This document shows, piece by piece, positions 26,682 through 35,454 of a DNA stretch of 64,000 nucleotides. Source of the stretch: Lachnospiraceae bacterium EP-SM-12S-S03 (GTDB lineage: Bacteria > Bacillota > Clostridia > Lachnospirales > Lachnospiraceae). The translations under genes were made by a program, and so were the position numbers. Where the stretch lies: NCBI GenBank assembly GCA_020540725.1, contig JAJBSL010000011.1, positions 17,652-81,651 of the forward strand, in the 5' to 3' direction. Numbering within the stretch: the first letter of the stretch is position 1; each line of letters begins with the position of its first letter. Under the pieces are notes generated by a model, which did no database searches, was not told where the DNA came from, and saw only the letters and a program-made list of their open reading frames with translations.

Positions 26682-26855
26682 ATACCGCTGTTATTTCCTA
26701 TGCGCCTATCTGCGTTTTGCAGGCAGGCGCATTTTGCATTTTACAGAAGATTTTTCAAAAACTTTGCTCTCTTTTTGGCAAAGCAAAAAGTCGCCTGTAT
26801 TATCCCGCGAAAAGGGGAGGTACTACCGCCTTTCGGCAGAAAGGAGGTGAACACC

Positions 26856-27296
26856 ATGACACCTAATCGCAGGGAATTTGAAAAGCAATGTGCGTTTCAA
26901 AAGTTCTGTAAATCAGTGCTGCACAATGAAGCGTGCAACGCCCATGAAGAAATTCGTCGGCGCAGAGTTCGGGAGGTTACTTTTTCTGACCTTGCCTTGC
27001 ATGAGGAACGGCAGCTTTATACCGTCGATAAGTATTTTCAAGACGAAGAAGCAGAGCCGTCTTATCAAATGGCAGGAAAAGAAATAACCCCAAAACTGCT
27101 GCTTGAAGCTATCCGGGCTTTACCCGAAGAACGGCGCAAAATTGTACTGCTGTATTACTTTGAGGGATTAACTGATATAGAAATCGGAAAGCAGCTCAAT
27201 ATCTCAAGAAGTACGGTACAGTATCGCCGGACAAGCTCCTTTGAGCAGTTAAAAAAATATTTGGAGGAAAACGCTGATGAATGGATTGAATGGTAA
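26856..27296 (+). CDS. Sigma-70-like factor of the ICE (Tn916 Orf7-type)
   Basis: 146 residues from an ATG preceded by AAAGGAGG; the open frame further up runs through hairpins and lacks an RBS. C-terminal region 4 helix-turn-helix: ALPEERRKIVLLYYFEGLTD, EIGKQLNISRSTVQYRRTSS. Region 2 is poorly kept. In Tn916 the similar Orf7 and Orf8 drive the excision and transfer transcript. Its end overlaps the HTH_16 gene by 20 bases. Confidence 0.85.
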   Translation: MTPNRREFEKQCAFQKFCKSVLHNEACNAHEEIRRRRVREVTFSDLALHEERQLYTVDKYFQDEEAEPSYQMAGKEITPKLLLEAIRALPEERRKIVLLYYFEGLTDIEIGKQLNISRSTVQYRRTSSFEQLKKYLEENADEWIEW

Positions 27297-27534
27297 ACCG
27301 ACCGAGTACCCGGAGAACACCCTTGTACCTTATCCTGTCATACTGGCAGCGTCAAAGGGCGACCCGGACGCAATGAAGATTGTATTGCAACATTTCAGCG
27401 GCTACATAGCCCGTCTTTCCATGCGAAAGCTCTATGATGAGCGAGGAAATGTTTATTTTGGAGTAGACGAAGAAATACGCGAAAGGCTGCAAACAAAACT
27501 GATGAGGGCAATCCTCACATTTAAGGCTGAATAA
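27277..27534 (+). CDS. HTH_16 helix-turn-helix protein (Tn916 Orf8-type)
   Basis: 85 residues, PYPVILAASKGDPDAMKIVL then VDEEIRERLQTKLMRAILTF, the conserved layout of the conjugative-transposon HTH_16 family. Works with the sigma-like protein encoded in the overlapping upstream gene as activator of ICE transfer genes in Tn916. A 418-base gap with no gene follows. Confidence 0.85.
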   Translation: MNGLNGKPTEYPENTLVPYPVILAASKGDPDAMKIVLQHFSGYIARLSMRKLYDERGNVYFGVDEEIRERLQTKLMRAILTFKAE

Positions 27535-27952
27535 ACCAACGCGGTATTGGAGCGCTTCCCCCTTTTCTGTTCCATATCGCAGAACAGCCCTCTGCTCTTT
27601 GATAAAGAAAGCGGCGCAATAGAACGGCGACGCAGTATAAGGCAAATCGGATACGTTCCTTTTGTGCCGAGCCATGCGGTGGATACGCCATGACCTTTCT
27701 CTTAATAGAAAAGCGAGCGAGAAATACCACACCGTAAAGCAGAGATAGCAGCCTGCGGGCGATAACGCACAGAATACATAATGATACTTCCTTATAGCCA
27801 TAGTCCGAGCGTTAGAAGCGTCGCAGGCAATGGGTAGGGCTTCGGCAGACCGCCGGAGGGGTGCAAGTCCCATGAGGTTACGCTAATAGCCGTCCGATTA
27901 AAGCCTATGTTACAGATTGATTTTTGACCCATTAAGAAAGGGGGACGACAAA
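27535..27952 (+). other. 418-base non-coding block before xis, possibly a structured RNA
   Basis: No convincing ORF on either strand. Contains GC-rich, hairpin-prone sequence, including GGGGTGCAAGTCCC at about 27856-27869, a motif style seen in domain I of group II introns, but no intron-encoded protein and no domain V or terminal GTGYG were found. May be a regulatory leader of xis-int or a remnant. Confidence 0.4.
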
Positions 27953-28156
27953 TTGAACAATAACGACGTGCCGATTTGGGAAAAGTACACGCTTACCATA
28001 GAAGAGGCAGCAAAATATTTCCGTATCGGAGAAAGCAAGCTGCGGAAACTGGCAGAAGAAAATCCCGTCCCGGACTGGGTAATGATGAACGGAAACCGTA
28101 TTCAGATTAAGCGTAAGCAATTTGAAAAAATGATTGATACGGTGGACGCAATCTGA
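27953..28156 (+). CDS. xis: Excisionase (Tn916 Xis-type)
   Basis: 67 residues, the same length as Tn916 Xis, from a TTG start after AAAGGGGG. The sequence IPIW-like opening, [20 protein letters not shown] and [20 protein letters not shown] closely follows Tn916 Xis. It bends DNA at the ICE ends and favours excision by Int. Located 79 bases before int, the standard arrangement. Confidence 0.95.
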   Translation: MNNNDVPIWEKYTLTIEEAAKYFRIGESKLRKLAEENPVPDWVMMNGNRIQIKRKQFEKMIDTVDAI

Positions 28157-28235
28157 TAGTGAAATCGAGCCTTGAATGTGGTACAATATAGTCAAGCATA
28201 TCAAGGCTCTTTCCATTATGGAAAGGAGCATAACG

Positions 28236-29429
28236 ATGTCGGAAAAAAGACGGGATAATAAAAATCGTATTCTCCGCACCGGAGAGAGCCAGAGAAAAGA
28301 CGGGAGATATGCCTACAAATATATAGATACCTTTGGGAAACCGCAGTTTGTGTATTCTTGGAAGTTAGTGCCTACGGACAAAACCCCGGCAGGAAAGCGC
28401 GACGATATAGCGTTGAGGGAAAAAGAGAAAGAAATCCAAAAAGACCTTGACGACGGTATCGACCATATCGGAAAGAAAATGACGGTCTGCCAACTCTACG
28501 CAAAGCAGATACGCCACCGGGCAAATGTGCGGCATGGTACAAAGCAGGGGCGAAAACAGCTCATGCGGATTTTGCAGGAGGATAAACTTGGAGCCTGCCG
28601 GATTGAAAATGTGAAGCTCTCCGACGCAAAGGAATGGGCGTTACGCATGAAAGAAAAAGGTTACGGCTTCAAGACTATCAACAACCACAAGCGTTCCTTA
28701 AAGGCTGCCTTTTACACAGCCATACAGGACGATTGTATTCGTAAAAATCCATTTGACTTCCAGTTGAACACAGTCCTTGAAGATGATACGGAACCAAAGG
28801 AACCTCTATCCCCTACGCAGGAAGCGGCTTTTCTGTCCTTTGTGCAGCATGATAAAGTCTATCAGAAATACTACGACGAGATTATCATACTGTTAGGGAC
28901 AGGGCTTCGCATTTCGGAACTCTGCGGACTGACGGAAGCTGACATTGACTTAGGCAAACAGCTTATCAATGTAGACCACCAACTTTTGAAGATTGCAGAC
29001 GTGGGCTACTATGTGGAAACGCCTAAGACGAAAAGCGGCAACCGGGTTATTCCTATGAGTGAAAAAGTGTTAGAAGCATTTCAGCGGGTGCTGAACAAGC
29101 GGAAATATGCACAGCCTGTTATTTTAGAAGGCTACACAAAGTTTCTGTTCCTTAACCGGAACGGTTTGCCAAAAGTGGCAGTCAACTATGAAAGTATGTT
29201 CCGGGGGCTTGTAAGGAAATACAACAAAACGCAAAAGGTAGCATTGCCAAAGGTAATGACACCGCACACCTTACGCCACACATTCTGCACCACGTTAGCA
29301 AATGCAGGAATGAACCCAAAGGCATTGCAGTACATCATGGGACATTCCAACATCAATATGACGCTGAACTATTACGCGCATACGACTTCCGAAACGTCGA
29401 TAACAGAAATGAAGCGGCTGATTGCCTAA
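28236..29429 (+). CDS. int: Tyrosine integrase (Tn916 Int-type)
   Basis: 397 residues; the ATG at 28236 follows GAAAGGAG and opens MSEKRRDNKNRILRTGESQR as in Tn916 Int. Arm-binding N-terminal domain, core-binding domain, and catalytic domain with Arg in GTGLRISELCGL (about 224), HTLRHTF (about 344) and Tyr in LNYYAHTTS (about 378). Integrates and excises the ICE, usually at AT-rich sites for this family. Intact, so integration and excision should be possible. Confidence 0.97.
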   Translation: MSEKRRDNKNRILRTGESQRKDGRYAYKYIDTFGKPQFVYSWKLVPTDKTPAGKRDDIALREKEKEIQKDLDDGIDHIGKKMTVCQLYAKQIRHRANVRHGTKQGRKQLMRILQEDKLGACRIENVKLSDAKEWALRMKEKGYGFKTINNHKRSLKAAFYTAIQDDCIRKNPFDFQLNTVLEDDTEPKEPLSPTQEAAFLSFVQHDKVYQKYYDEIIILLGTGLRISELCGLTEADIDLGKQLINVDHQLLKIADVGYYVETPKTKSGNRVIPMSEKVLEAFQRVLNKRKYAQPVILEGYTKFLFLNRNGLPKVAVNYESMFRGLVRKYNKTQKVALPKVMTPHTLRHTFCTTLANAGMNPKALQYIMGHSNINMTLNYYAHTTSETSITEMKRLIA

Positions 29430-29466
29430 GTAGTAAACGGAGAATTTACTACTCCACCTACTACTT
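29429..29466. promoter_or_regulatory. DR2-type Int arm-binding sites at the ICE right end
   Basis: Directly after the int stop: AGTAGTAAA (29429-29437) and TTTACTACT (29445-29453) in inverted orientation, then TACTACTTTT. The reverse complement of 29442-29454 reads GAGTAGTAAATTC, the DR2 sequence bound by the Tn916 Int N-terminal domain as I recall it. The rest of 29467-29640 is AT-rich and should hold the right terminus; no gene seen. Confidence 0.7.
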
Positions 29467-29846
29467 TTGAACACCAAAACATACGGGGATATAAGAAGAT
29501 TTGAGAGTATCTTCCACAATGAAAAATGCCGGAAAAGCCTGTAACAATAGGCTATACCGGCATATAAGAACTTTTGAAAAGATAATCAAAAATTACTTTG
29601 TGATTTATGTTACAATACACCACTTTACCGTTTTTCAAAATCTTGCAGAACACCAGTAAATACAAGGGTTTGAGAAGTTACATCAATTTATGGAAAAGCA
29701 TTGTCAGAAAATATCAAAATTCATTGTTACTAAAAAACGCATCTCACCATTGGGATTTTTCCATCATGAACTTCATTGAAATGATTATTTTTACTCAAGT
29801 AGGACTGTTCATATTCAAGAAGCAAGACTTCAAATAAAATAAAAAC

Positions 29847-29903
29847 TCTATCAAGAGGCTATTACTACCATTACTGGCATTTTGCACTCTTGATAGAATT
29901 TTT
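29847..29903. terminator. Bidirectional hairpin terminator downstream of metA
   Basis: TCTATCAAGAG (29847-29857) pairs perfectly with CTCTTGATAGA (29887-29897); T-rich on both outer sides (ATTTTTT on +, GTTTTTATTTT on -). It probably ends the metA transcript from the - strand. The region 29430-30079 otherwise holds no gene I trust. Confidence 0.65.
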
Positions 29904-29960
29904 TATTTACTTATATCTTTCCAATGTTCTTTATCAGAGTTCCGTTTAGACCACAAATTT

Positions 29961-30044
29961 TGTACTCCCATAATGGCTTTTCTGTACTCCCTTTGTACTC
30001 CCAATTTTACGATATTGCCCGATATTTGACATCATTTTACGATA
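29961..30044. repeat. Short direct repeats resembling recombinase arm sites
   Basis: TGTACTCCC occurs three times (29961, 29983, 29994) and TTTTACGATA twice (30005, 30035), within 84 bases beside the 3' end of metA. Such clustered short repeats are typical of integrase arm-type sites. They differ from the DR2 sites of the ICE, so they may be a relic of another element. Function unproven. Confidence 0.4.
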
Positions 30045-30079
30045 CTTTGACCTTTCAACAAATCCTTTTAAATCCCCCA

Positions 30080-31000
30080 TTAAAACGGTGTTCCATCCAA
30101 ATTATACGGCGTCACCTGATAAACATAATAATTGAGCCAGTTTGTATACAAATTGTTCGCAGTCGCTCTCCATGTCAAAAGCGGCTTCTTCGTATCATCA
30201 TCATTTTCATAGTAGTTTTCGGGAATTTTAATCGGAAGTCCTTTCGCCTTATCCCGCTTATATTCCTTATCCAGTGTCACCCGGTCATACTCCGGATGAC
30301 CCATTACAAAAATCTGTCGTCCATCCTGTGCCATGACAAGAAATACACCCGCTTTTTCAGATTCTGCGAGAATCATAAGTCTTTTGTCTGCCCGTATTTT
30401 CTCAATTGGAACATCCGTATGTCTGGAATGCGGTGCAAGAAATACGTCATCAAACCCGCGTATAAGCGGAATTTTCCGATTCAATACTTTGTGGTAGAAT
30501 ATTCCAAACAATTTTTCTTCCAAAGGTACTTTAGCAATGCCGTAATGATAATAAATTCCTGCCTGGGCTCCCCAACAAAGATGAAGCGTAGACGTTACAT
30601 TTGTCTTCGTCCATTCCATAATCGTCTTCAGTTCTTCCCAATAATCCACTTCTTCAAACGGCATCTGCTCTACCGGAGCTCCGGTAATGATAAACCCGTC
30701 AAATTTTCTCTCTTTGATTTCTTCAAATGTCACATAAAATTTGTTCAAATGGCTTGTCGGTGTATTTTTAGACTGGTGACTTGCCACATGAACAAAAACC
30801 ACATCCACCTGAAGCGGTGTATTGGATAGCGATCTTAGAATCTGAAGTTCTGTTTCTTCTTTCAATGGCATCAGATTTAAAAGTCCGATACGAATCGGAC
30901 GGATATCCTGATGCGTTGCACGATGTTCATCCATCACAAATATATTTTCTTTTTCCAGTATTTCCTTTACCGGAAGATCATTTTGTACTCGAATTGGCAT
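30080..31000 (-). CDS. metA: Homoserine O-acyltransferase MetA (probably acetyl-CoA dependent)
   Basis: 306 residues; the ATG at 31000 is preferred to a GTG nine bases further up because GTAGGTG is well spaced from it. Class I glutamine-amidotransferase-like fold: nucleophile Cys in [13 protein letters not shown], His/Glu in [13 protein letters not shown]. First committed step of methionine synthesis from homoserine. Residue 111 is Glu (APVEQMPF), which in characterised MetA proteins goes with acetyl rather than succinyl transfer. Nine bases separate it from the preceding permease gene, so the two may be co-transcribed. Confidence 0.93.
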   Translation of the reverse strand: MPIRVQNDLPVKEILEKENIFVMDEHRATHQDIRPIRIGLLNLMPLKEETELQILRSLSNTPLQVDVVFVHVASHQSKNTPTSHLNKFYVTFEEIKERKFDGFIITGAPVEQMPFEEVDYWEELKTIMEWTKTNVTSTLHLCWGAQAGIYYHYGIAKVPLEEKLFGIFYHKVLNRKIPLIRGFDDVFLAPHSRHTDVPIEKIRADKRLMILAESEKAGVFLVMAQDGRQIFVMGHPEYDRVTLDKEYKRDKAKGLPIKIPENYYENDDDTKKPLLTWRATANNLYTNWLNYYVYQVTPYNLDGTPF

Positions 31001-31009
31001 ATTTTTCAC

Positions 31010-32317
31010 CTACTTACTTTTTTCTTCAGGCTTCTGCTGATGCACATTGCCCTCTTCGTCTATATAATCCACTTTTTCAAAAACATCCGATGCCATCGGA
31101 AGCTTCTTTTTCCTAAGTTTCTGTTCCACAAACATATTCACAAGATAATAAAGCACCGCAAACGTCGGAACACCCATTACCATTCCGATAAATCCGAATA
31201 ATCCACCTCCTAGCAAAATGGAGAACACAACCCAAAACGCACTGAGTCCTGTAGAATTTCCGAGAATCTTCGGTCCCAGAATATTTCCATCAAACTGCTG
31301 CAGCAGCAGAATAAATATCATAAAATACAGACCTTTAATCGGTTCTGCCAGTAAAATCAGGATGATACTTGGAATCGCTCCGATAAATGGTCCAAAAAAC
31401 GGAATCACGTTCGTAACACCTACAACCACACTTACGAGCAATGTATACGGCATTTTTAAAATACTCAGCACTATAAAACAAATAATTCCGATAATGATAG
31501 AATCGATGATTTTCCCAATAACAAATCCACCAAATATCTCATTGCTTTTTCTTGTAATCTGCAGAATCATATTTGCCCGCTCTTTCTGAAAAAGCGCATA
31601 GGTAATCTTCTTACATTGTCCGATAAATTTCTCTTTCGTTGTCAACACATACACAGATACAATCAAACCAACTGCGATATTGAACAACGTCTCAAAGAAA
31701 CTGATTACACCGTTTGTCAATGATGACATCATTTGGTTCACCTGTCTGATCAAGTCTGTTTTCAACCAGGTTTCCAAAGAAGAAGCCGCATTTTCAAGAA
31801 CTGTCTGTAACGTTCCGGATATTGCCGAATCATTGATGGCATGCCGCTGCATATACGCCATGGCATCATTAATTTGTTCCGGAAGGCTGATGATCATGTC
31901 GCGTATACTTGCATATAACTCCGGTATGATCATATTTAACAGTAAAACGACAACCGCCAATGTCACGAGCAAAGACACCAACACACCTATGTTTCTGGAA
32001 AGACTGTGTACTTTTCTCTTATTCTTCATTTTACTTTCAAGAATCGGATTCAGTTTTCTCTCAATCATCGTTACCATCGGATTCAAAAGATAGGCAAACG
32101 CAAGACCCATGATGATCGGCTGCAGAATCGTTCCTATTTCTTTTGCCAGCCTGGCAATATCATCAATTCTAAGAAATGCAAAATAACATACAATACATGC
32201 AACAATCACTAGAAAATATGTGAAACCTTTCATAAAGTATGTTTTTAAATTAAATTGTGATTCCGGAATGCCTTTTTCTTCTTCACTTTCCTGTGTAATA
32301 TGTTCCTTTTCTTTCAT
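31010..32317 (-). CDS. AI-2E family transporter (PerM/YdiK-like)
   Basis: 435 residues with eight membrane helices in the typical 2+1+5 layout: two near 30-80, one near 110, and a cluster from about 215. The segment GVTNVIPFFGPFIGAIPSII and DGNILGPKILGNSTGLSAFW are hallmarks of the family. Proposed exporters of small molecules or ion antiporters; substrate unknown. Directly upstream of metA on the same strand. Confidence 0.88.
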   Translation of the reverse strand: MKEKEHITQESEEEKGIPESQFNLKTYFMKGFTYFLVIVACIVCYFAFLRIDDIARLAKEIGTILQPIIMGLAFAYLLNPMVTMIERKLNPILESKMKNKRKVHSLSRNIGVLVSLLVTLAVVVLLLNMIIPELYASIRDMIISLPEQINDAMAYMQRHAINDSAISGTLQTVLENAASSLETWLKTDLIRQVNQMMSSLTNGVISFFETLFNIAVGLIVSVYVLTTKEKFIGQCKKITYALFQKERANMILQITRKSNEIFGGFVIGKIIDSIIIGIICFIVLSILKMPYTLLVSVVVGVTNVIPFFGPFIGAIPSIILILLAEPIKGLYFMIFILLLQQFDGNILGPKILGNSTGLSAFWVVFSILLGGGLFGFIGMVMGVPTFAVLYYLVNMFVEQKLRKKKLPMASDVFEKVDYIDEEGNVHQQKPEEKSK

Positions 32318-32415
32318 TATGTATTGCTCTCTTTCTGTAAATCATTTATGTTTTATTATAACGTGCCTTTTGGATTGCCGTCAAGAAAATCACTTTTCGT
32401 TTTACAGATACTTAT

Positions 32416-32453
32416 AAAACAAGGCAGAACCTTCTACGGCACTGCCCTGTTTT
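32416..32453 (-). terminator. Terminator of the DUF1540 gene
   Basis: AAAACAAGGCAG (32416-32427) and CTGCCCTGTTTT (32442-32453) pair with one mismatch; read on the - strand the stem ends in a T-rich run. Confidence 0.6.
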
Positions 32454-32491
32454 TCCTTACTCACTTATACAATTGCTTTCATTGCAAAAAA

Positions 32492-32848
32492 TTAATTGCA
32501 TCCGCATGTAAAAGTTGCGCATTCTGTTTCTTCACACTGACACGCCTGACTTCCTTCCACGCTGATCTTTCCGGCATGACATTTGCATGCATCATTATAC
32601 TGACATTCTGTAGCTTTACAATCGATATTGCTTGTAGCTGAAGGCTTGGATGATGATACATCACCATAGCTTGCTGAATATCCTCCTGAAACACCATTTG
32701 TCATTCCATCTTTTCTTTCCTGGAAACTGTCACAGCATGTTTCTTTCGAATCTCTTGCTGAGCTTCCTCCTACCTGGATTGCATCCAGATCACATAAAAA
32801 CTGTTTGTTGTGCACACAAGTCTGCACTGTACATTTTAATTCCGGCAT
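32492..32848 (-). CDS. DUF1540 protein with two cysteine-rich repeats
   Basis: 118 residues. Two DUF1540 units, at about 5-40 (LKCTVQTCVHNKQFLCDLDA) and 74-116 (IDCKATECQYNDACKCHAGK), joined by a Ser/Gly-rich linker. Each unit has four to five Cys in a zinc-finger-like spacing. Common in Clostridia, function unknown, possibly metal binding. RBS AAAGGAGGTAG upstream; monocistronic with its own terminator. Confidence 0.88.
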   Translation of the reverse strand: MPELKCTVQTCVHNKQFLCDLDAIQVGGSSARDSKETCCDSFQERKDGMTNGVSGGYSASYGDVSSSKPSATSNIDCKATECQYNDACKCHAGKISVEGSQACQCEETECATFTCGCN

Positions 32849-32905
32849 CGTACTACCTCCTTTTATTCCATAAATATGATCAGAGATAGTATTGCCGCCA
32901 GTTTT

Positions 32906-34867
32906 TTATTTATTCTCTTCTACTTCGATTTTACGAATTTCTTTTGTACGGATTTCTTTGCAAATATCATTGATAAATGTATCCAAAGATTTCTGCCCTT
33001 CATCTCCCAAATATCTGCTTCTTACAGATACCACATTTTCTTCTTCTTCTTTTGCACCTACCACAAGCATATATGGTACTTTGTTAAGGCGTGCTTCACG
33101 AATCTTGTATCCGATCTTCTCTGAACGGTTATCCATGCTGGAGCGGATACCGTTTGCCTTCAGTTCTTTATCCACTTTTTCTGCATAGTCTGCATATTTT
33201 TCAGAAATCGGAAGTACACGTACCTGTTCCGGACAAAGCCATGTCGGGAATAATCCTGCATATTTCTCTATCAGCCATGCAAGTGTTCTTTCATAGCATC
33301 CAAGTGCTGTTCTGTGAATGATGCATGGACGTTTCTTGTCACCGTTTTCATCAATGTAATACATATCAAACTGTTCCGCAAGAAGTGCATCCCACTGAAT
33401 TGTGATCATTGTATCTTCTTTCCCATATACATTCTTTGCATTGATATCTACTTTCGGTCCGTAGAATGCAGCTTCTCCCACATCTTCCACAAACTGGATT
33501 CCAAGTTCATTTAAGATATCTCTCATGTGCTGTTCTGTCTCTTCCCATACTTCCGGTTCTCCGATATATTTTTCTTTGTTCTCCGGATCCCATTTTGACA
33601 AATGGTATGTGACATCTTCTTCTACACCTAATGTTTCCAGACAATGTTTTGCAAGTGCCAGGCAGCCTTTAAACTCTTCTACCATCTGATCCGGACGTAC
33701 TACCAAATGTCCTTCGGAAATCGTAAACTGACGCACACGTGTCAAACCGTGCATTTCTCCGGAATCTTCGTTTCTGAACAATGTAGATGTCTCGCCATAA
33801 CGGATCGGCAATTCTCTGTAAGAATGCTGTGTCGCTTTGTATACATAATACTGGAACGGGCATGTCATTGGACGAAGGGCAAATACTTCTTTATCCTTCT
33901 CTTCGTCCCCTAATACAAACATTCCTTCTTTATAATGATCCCAGTGCCCGGAAATCTTATACAGATCACTCTTCGCCATAAGCGGAGTCTTTGTACGTAC
34001 ATAGCCCCATTCATTATCTTCAATATCTTCGATCCATCTTTGAAGTTCTTTTAACATGATGACACCTTTTGGCATGATAAGTGGAAGTCCCTGACCAATC
34101 ACATCCACTGTTGTGAAAAGTTCCATCTCTCTTCCTAACTTGTTATGATCACGTCTTTTTGCATCTTCCAATCGTTCCAAATGTGCAGTTAATTCTTCTT
34201 TTTTTGCATAAGCAGTTCCGTAAATACGAGAAAGCATCTTGTTCTTTTCATTTCCTCTCCAATAAGCTCCTGAAGATGAAATTAACTTAAATGCTTTCAC
34301 TCCTTTTGTGCTCATAAGATGTGGTCCTGCACAAAGATCTACAAATTCTCCCTGTTTGTAGAATGAAATCACCGCATCTTCCGGAAGATCATTGATAAGC
34401 TCTACTTTATATGGTTCACCTTTTTCTTCCATAAATGCGATTGCTTCTTCTCTCGGAAGTTCAAATCTTTCGATCTTTGCATTTTCTTTGATGATTTTTT
34501 TCATCTCTTTTTCAATGCTTTCTAAATCTTCACTGGAAAATGGCTCATGTTCAAAATCGTAGTAAAATCCTGTATCTATGGATGGTCCAATTGCAAGTTT
34601 TGCTTCCGGATACAATCTCTTTACCGCCTCTGCCAAAACGTGAGATGCTGTGTGACGAAGCGCTGCCAGACCTTCTGCATCGTTTGCTGTCAATATATTA
34701 AGTTCTGCATCCTCTTCAATCACTGTACGAAGGTCTACAACCTCTCCATTTACTTCCCCTGCACATGCTGCTCTTGCAAGTCCCTCACTGATATCAAATG
34801 CAATATCGAGTACGGATTTACTTTCTGCATATTCTTTCACAGATCCGTCTTTTAATGTAATTTTCAT
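32906..34867 (-). CDS. thrS: Threonine-tRNA ligase
   Basis: 653 residues: TGS domain (MKITLKDGSVKEYAESKSVL), editing domain with HTASHVLAEAVKRL, class II core with the zinc ligands in MTCPFQYYVYK, GEMHGLTRVR and IIHRTALGCYER, and a C-terminal anticodon-binding domain. Charges tRNA-Thr. Its ATG overlaps the stop of the thioesterase gene (TAATG), so both are one operon under the Thr T-box at 35455-35697. Confidence 0.97.
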   Translation of the reverse strand: MKITLKDGSVKEYAESKSVLDIAFDISEGLARAACAGEVNGEVVDLRTVIEEDAELNILTANDAEGLAALRHTASHVLAEAVKRLYPEAKLAIGPSIDTGFYYDFEHEPFSSEDLESIEKEMKKIIKENAKIERFELPREEAIAFMEEKGEPYKVELINDLPEDAVISFYKQGEFVDLCAGPHLMSTKGVKAFKLISSSGAYWRGNEKNKMLSRIYGTAYAKKEELTAHLERLEDAKRRDHNKLGREMELFTTVDVIGQGLPLIMPKGVIMLKELQRWIEDIEDNEWGYVRTKTPLMAKSDLYKISGHWDHYKEGMFVLGDEEKDKEVFALRPMTCPFQYYVYKATQHSYRELPIRYGETSTLFRNEDSGEMHGLTRVRQFTISEGHLVVRPDQMVEEFKGCLALAKHCLETLGVEEDVTYHLSKWDPENKEKYIGEPEVWEETEQHMRDILNELGIQFVEDVGEAAFYGPKVDINAKNVYGKEDTMITIQWDALLAEQFDMYYIDENGDKKRPCIIHRTALGCYERTLAWLIEKYAGLFPTWLCPEQVRVLPISEKYADYAEKVDKELKANGIRSSMDNRSEKIGYKIREARLNKVPYMLVVGAKEEEENVVSVRSRYLGDEGQKSLDTFINDICKEIRTKEIRKIEVEENK

Positions 34868-35373
34868 TATTCCTCATCCTTTCCTTCTTCATTTTTGCCT
34901 ACATTTTCGTCCACATCTTTGTCTTCATTCTTTTCTTCGATGCTATTTTCTTCTTCCTGAGATTCTTCCAGTCCTTTTAAGAACATATTGTGAAATTCAA
35001 TCAAATCTTTTTTCAACGAGATTGGTCTGCCCATTTTATTCAAGAAACAATGGTGCGTTGTTCCTTTACAGTCGATCAGACCTGTCTCTTTGTTATAGAT
35101 TTCATATTCTACAGATAATTTTATTCCATTGTAGGAAATGATTTTTGTTTTAATCGACACAGTATCTCCAAATCGTGCCATTCTAAGATATGTTGCATCC
35201 ACTCCCAAAACCGGACTTACAATTCCGGCTTTTTCCATTTCTGCATATCCCATTCCAAGTTGTTCCATATAATCTGTTCTTGCTTCTTCAAACCAACGGA
35301 TATAATTGGAATGATGTACGATACCCATCTGGTCTGTCTCATAATACTGTACCTTATGCGTATAAGCATCCAT
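34867..35373 (-). CDS. Acyl-CoA thioesterase (YbgC/4HBT hotdog family)
   Basis: 168 residues. The start at 35373 is chosen because AAAGGAGAG precedes it, while the earlier in-frame ATG would place the RBS inside the gene. Hotdog fold with the motif YYETDQMGIVHHSNYIRWFE (catalytic Asp in ETDQMG). The C-terminal 30 residues are an acidic Glu/Lys/Asp tail with no family counterpart I know. Lies between the Thr T-box leader and thrS, so its expression should follow threonine supply. Confidence 0.88.
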   Translation of the reverse strand: MDAYTHKVQYYETDQMGIVHHSNYIRWFEEARTDYMEQLGMGYAEMEKAGIVSPVLGVDATYLRMARFGDTVSIKTKIISYNGIKLSVEYEIYNKETGLIDCKGTTHHCFLNKMGRPISLKKDLIEFHNMFLKGLEESQEEENSIEEKNEDKDVDENVGKNEEGKDEE

Positions 35374-35454
35374 TTCTTTCGTCTCTCCTTTTTTCATATG
35401 CGGCTATATTGCCACGTAATCTCCAAATGTAGATTCATTGCCTGAAATTGCACA

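Larger units (their letters stand above)
1..29640. mobile_element. Tn916/Tn1549-like integrative conjugative element, right part
   Basis: Continuous ICE gene set: coupling protein, VirB6, PrgI, VirB4 and CHAP hydrolase for the mating channel, relaxase plus MobC for DNA processing, topoisomerase III, antirestriction proteins, and a Tn916-type sigma/HTH_16/Xis/Int tail. Base composition is visibly GC-richer than the DNA after about 29.6 kb. The left end lies before base 1. The right end is placed only approximately: int stops at 29429, Int arm sites follow at 29429-29466, and in Tn916 the terminus lies a short way beyond such sites. The exact att cannot be set without the other end. The transfer machinery may be disabled by the insertion in virB4. 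Confidence 0.9.

Noticed and set aside
27856..27869. Group II intron call from GGGGTGCAAGTCCC
   Set aside because: No intron-encoded protein, no domain V and no boundary motifs; kept only as a finding.
27840..27900. Cobalamin-riboswitch-like words near xis
   Set aside because: The B12 box and conserved GCCACTG core are missing.
1..29640. Classical antibiotic resistance gene in the ICE
   Set aside because: No tet, erm, van ligase or aph-like protein seen; the two-component system and ABC genes only resemble peptide-antibiotic response modules.
29607..29837. Possible 76-aa protein on the + strand near the ICE end
   Set aside because: AT-rich, no RBS, no motif, and it covers the probable ICE terminus; likely chance.
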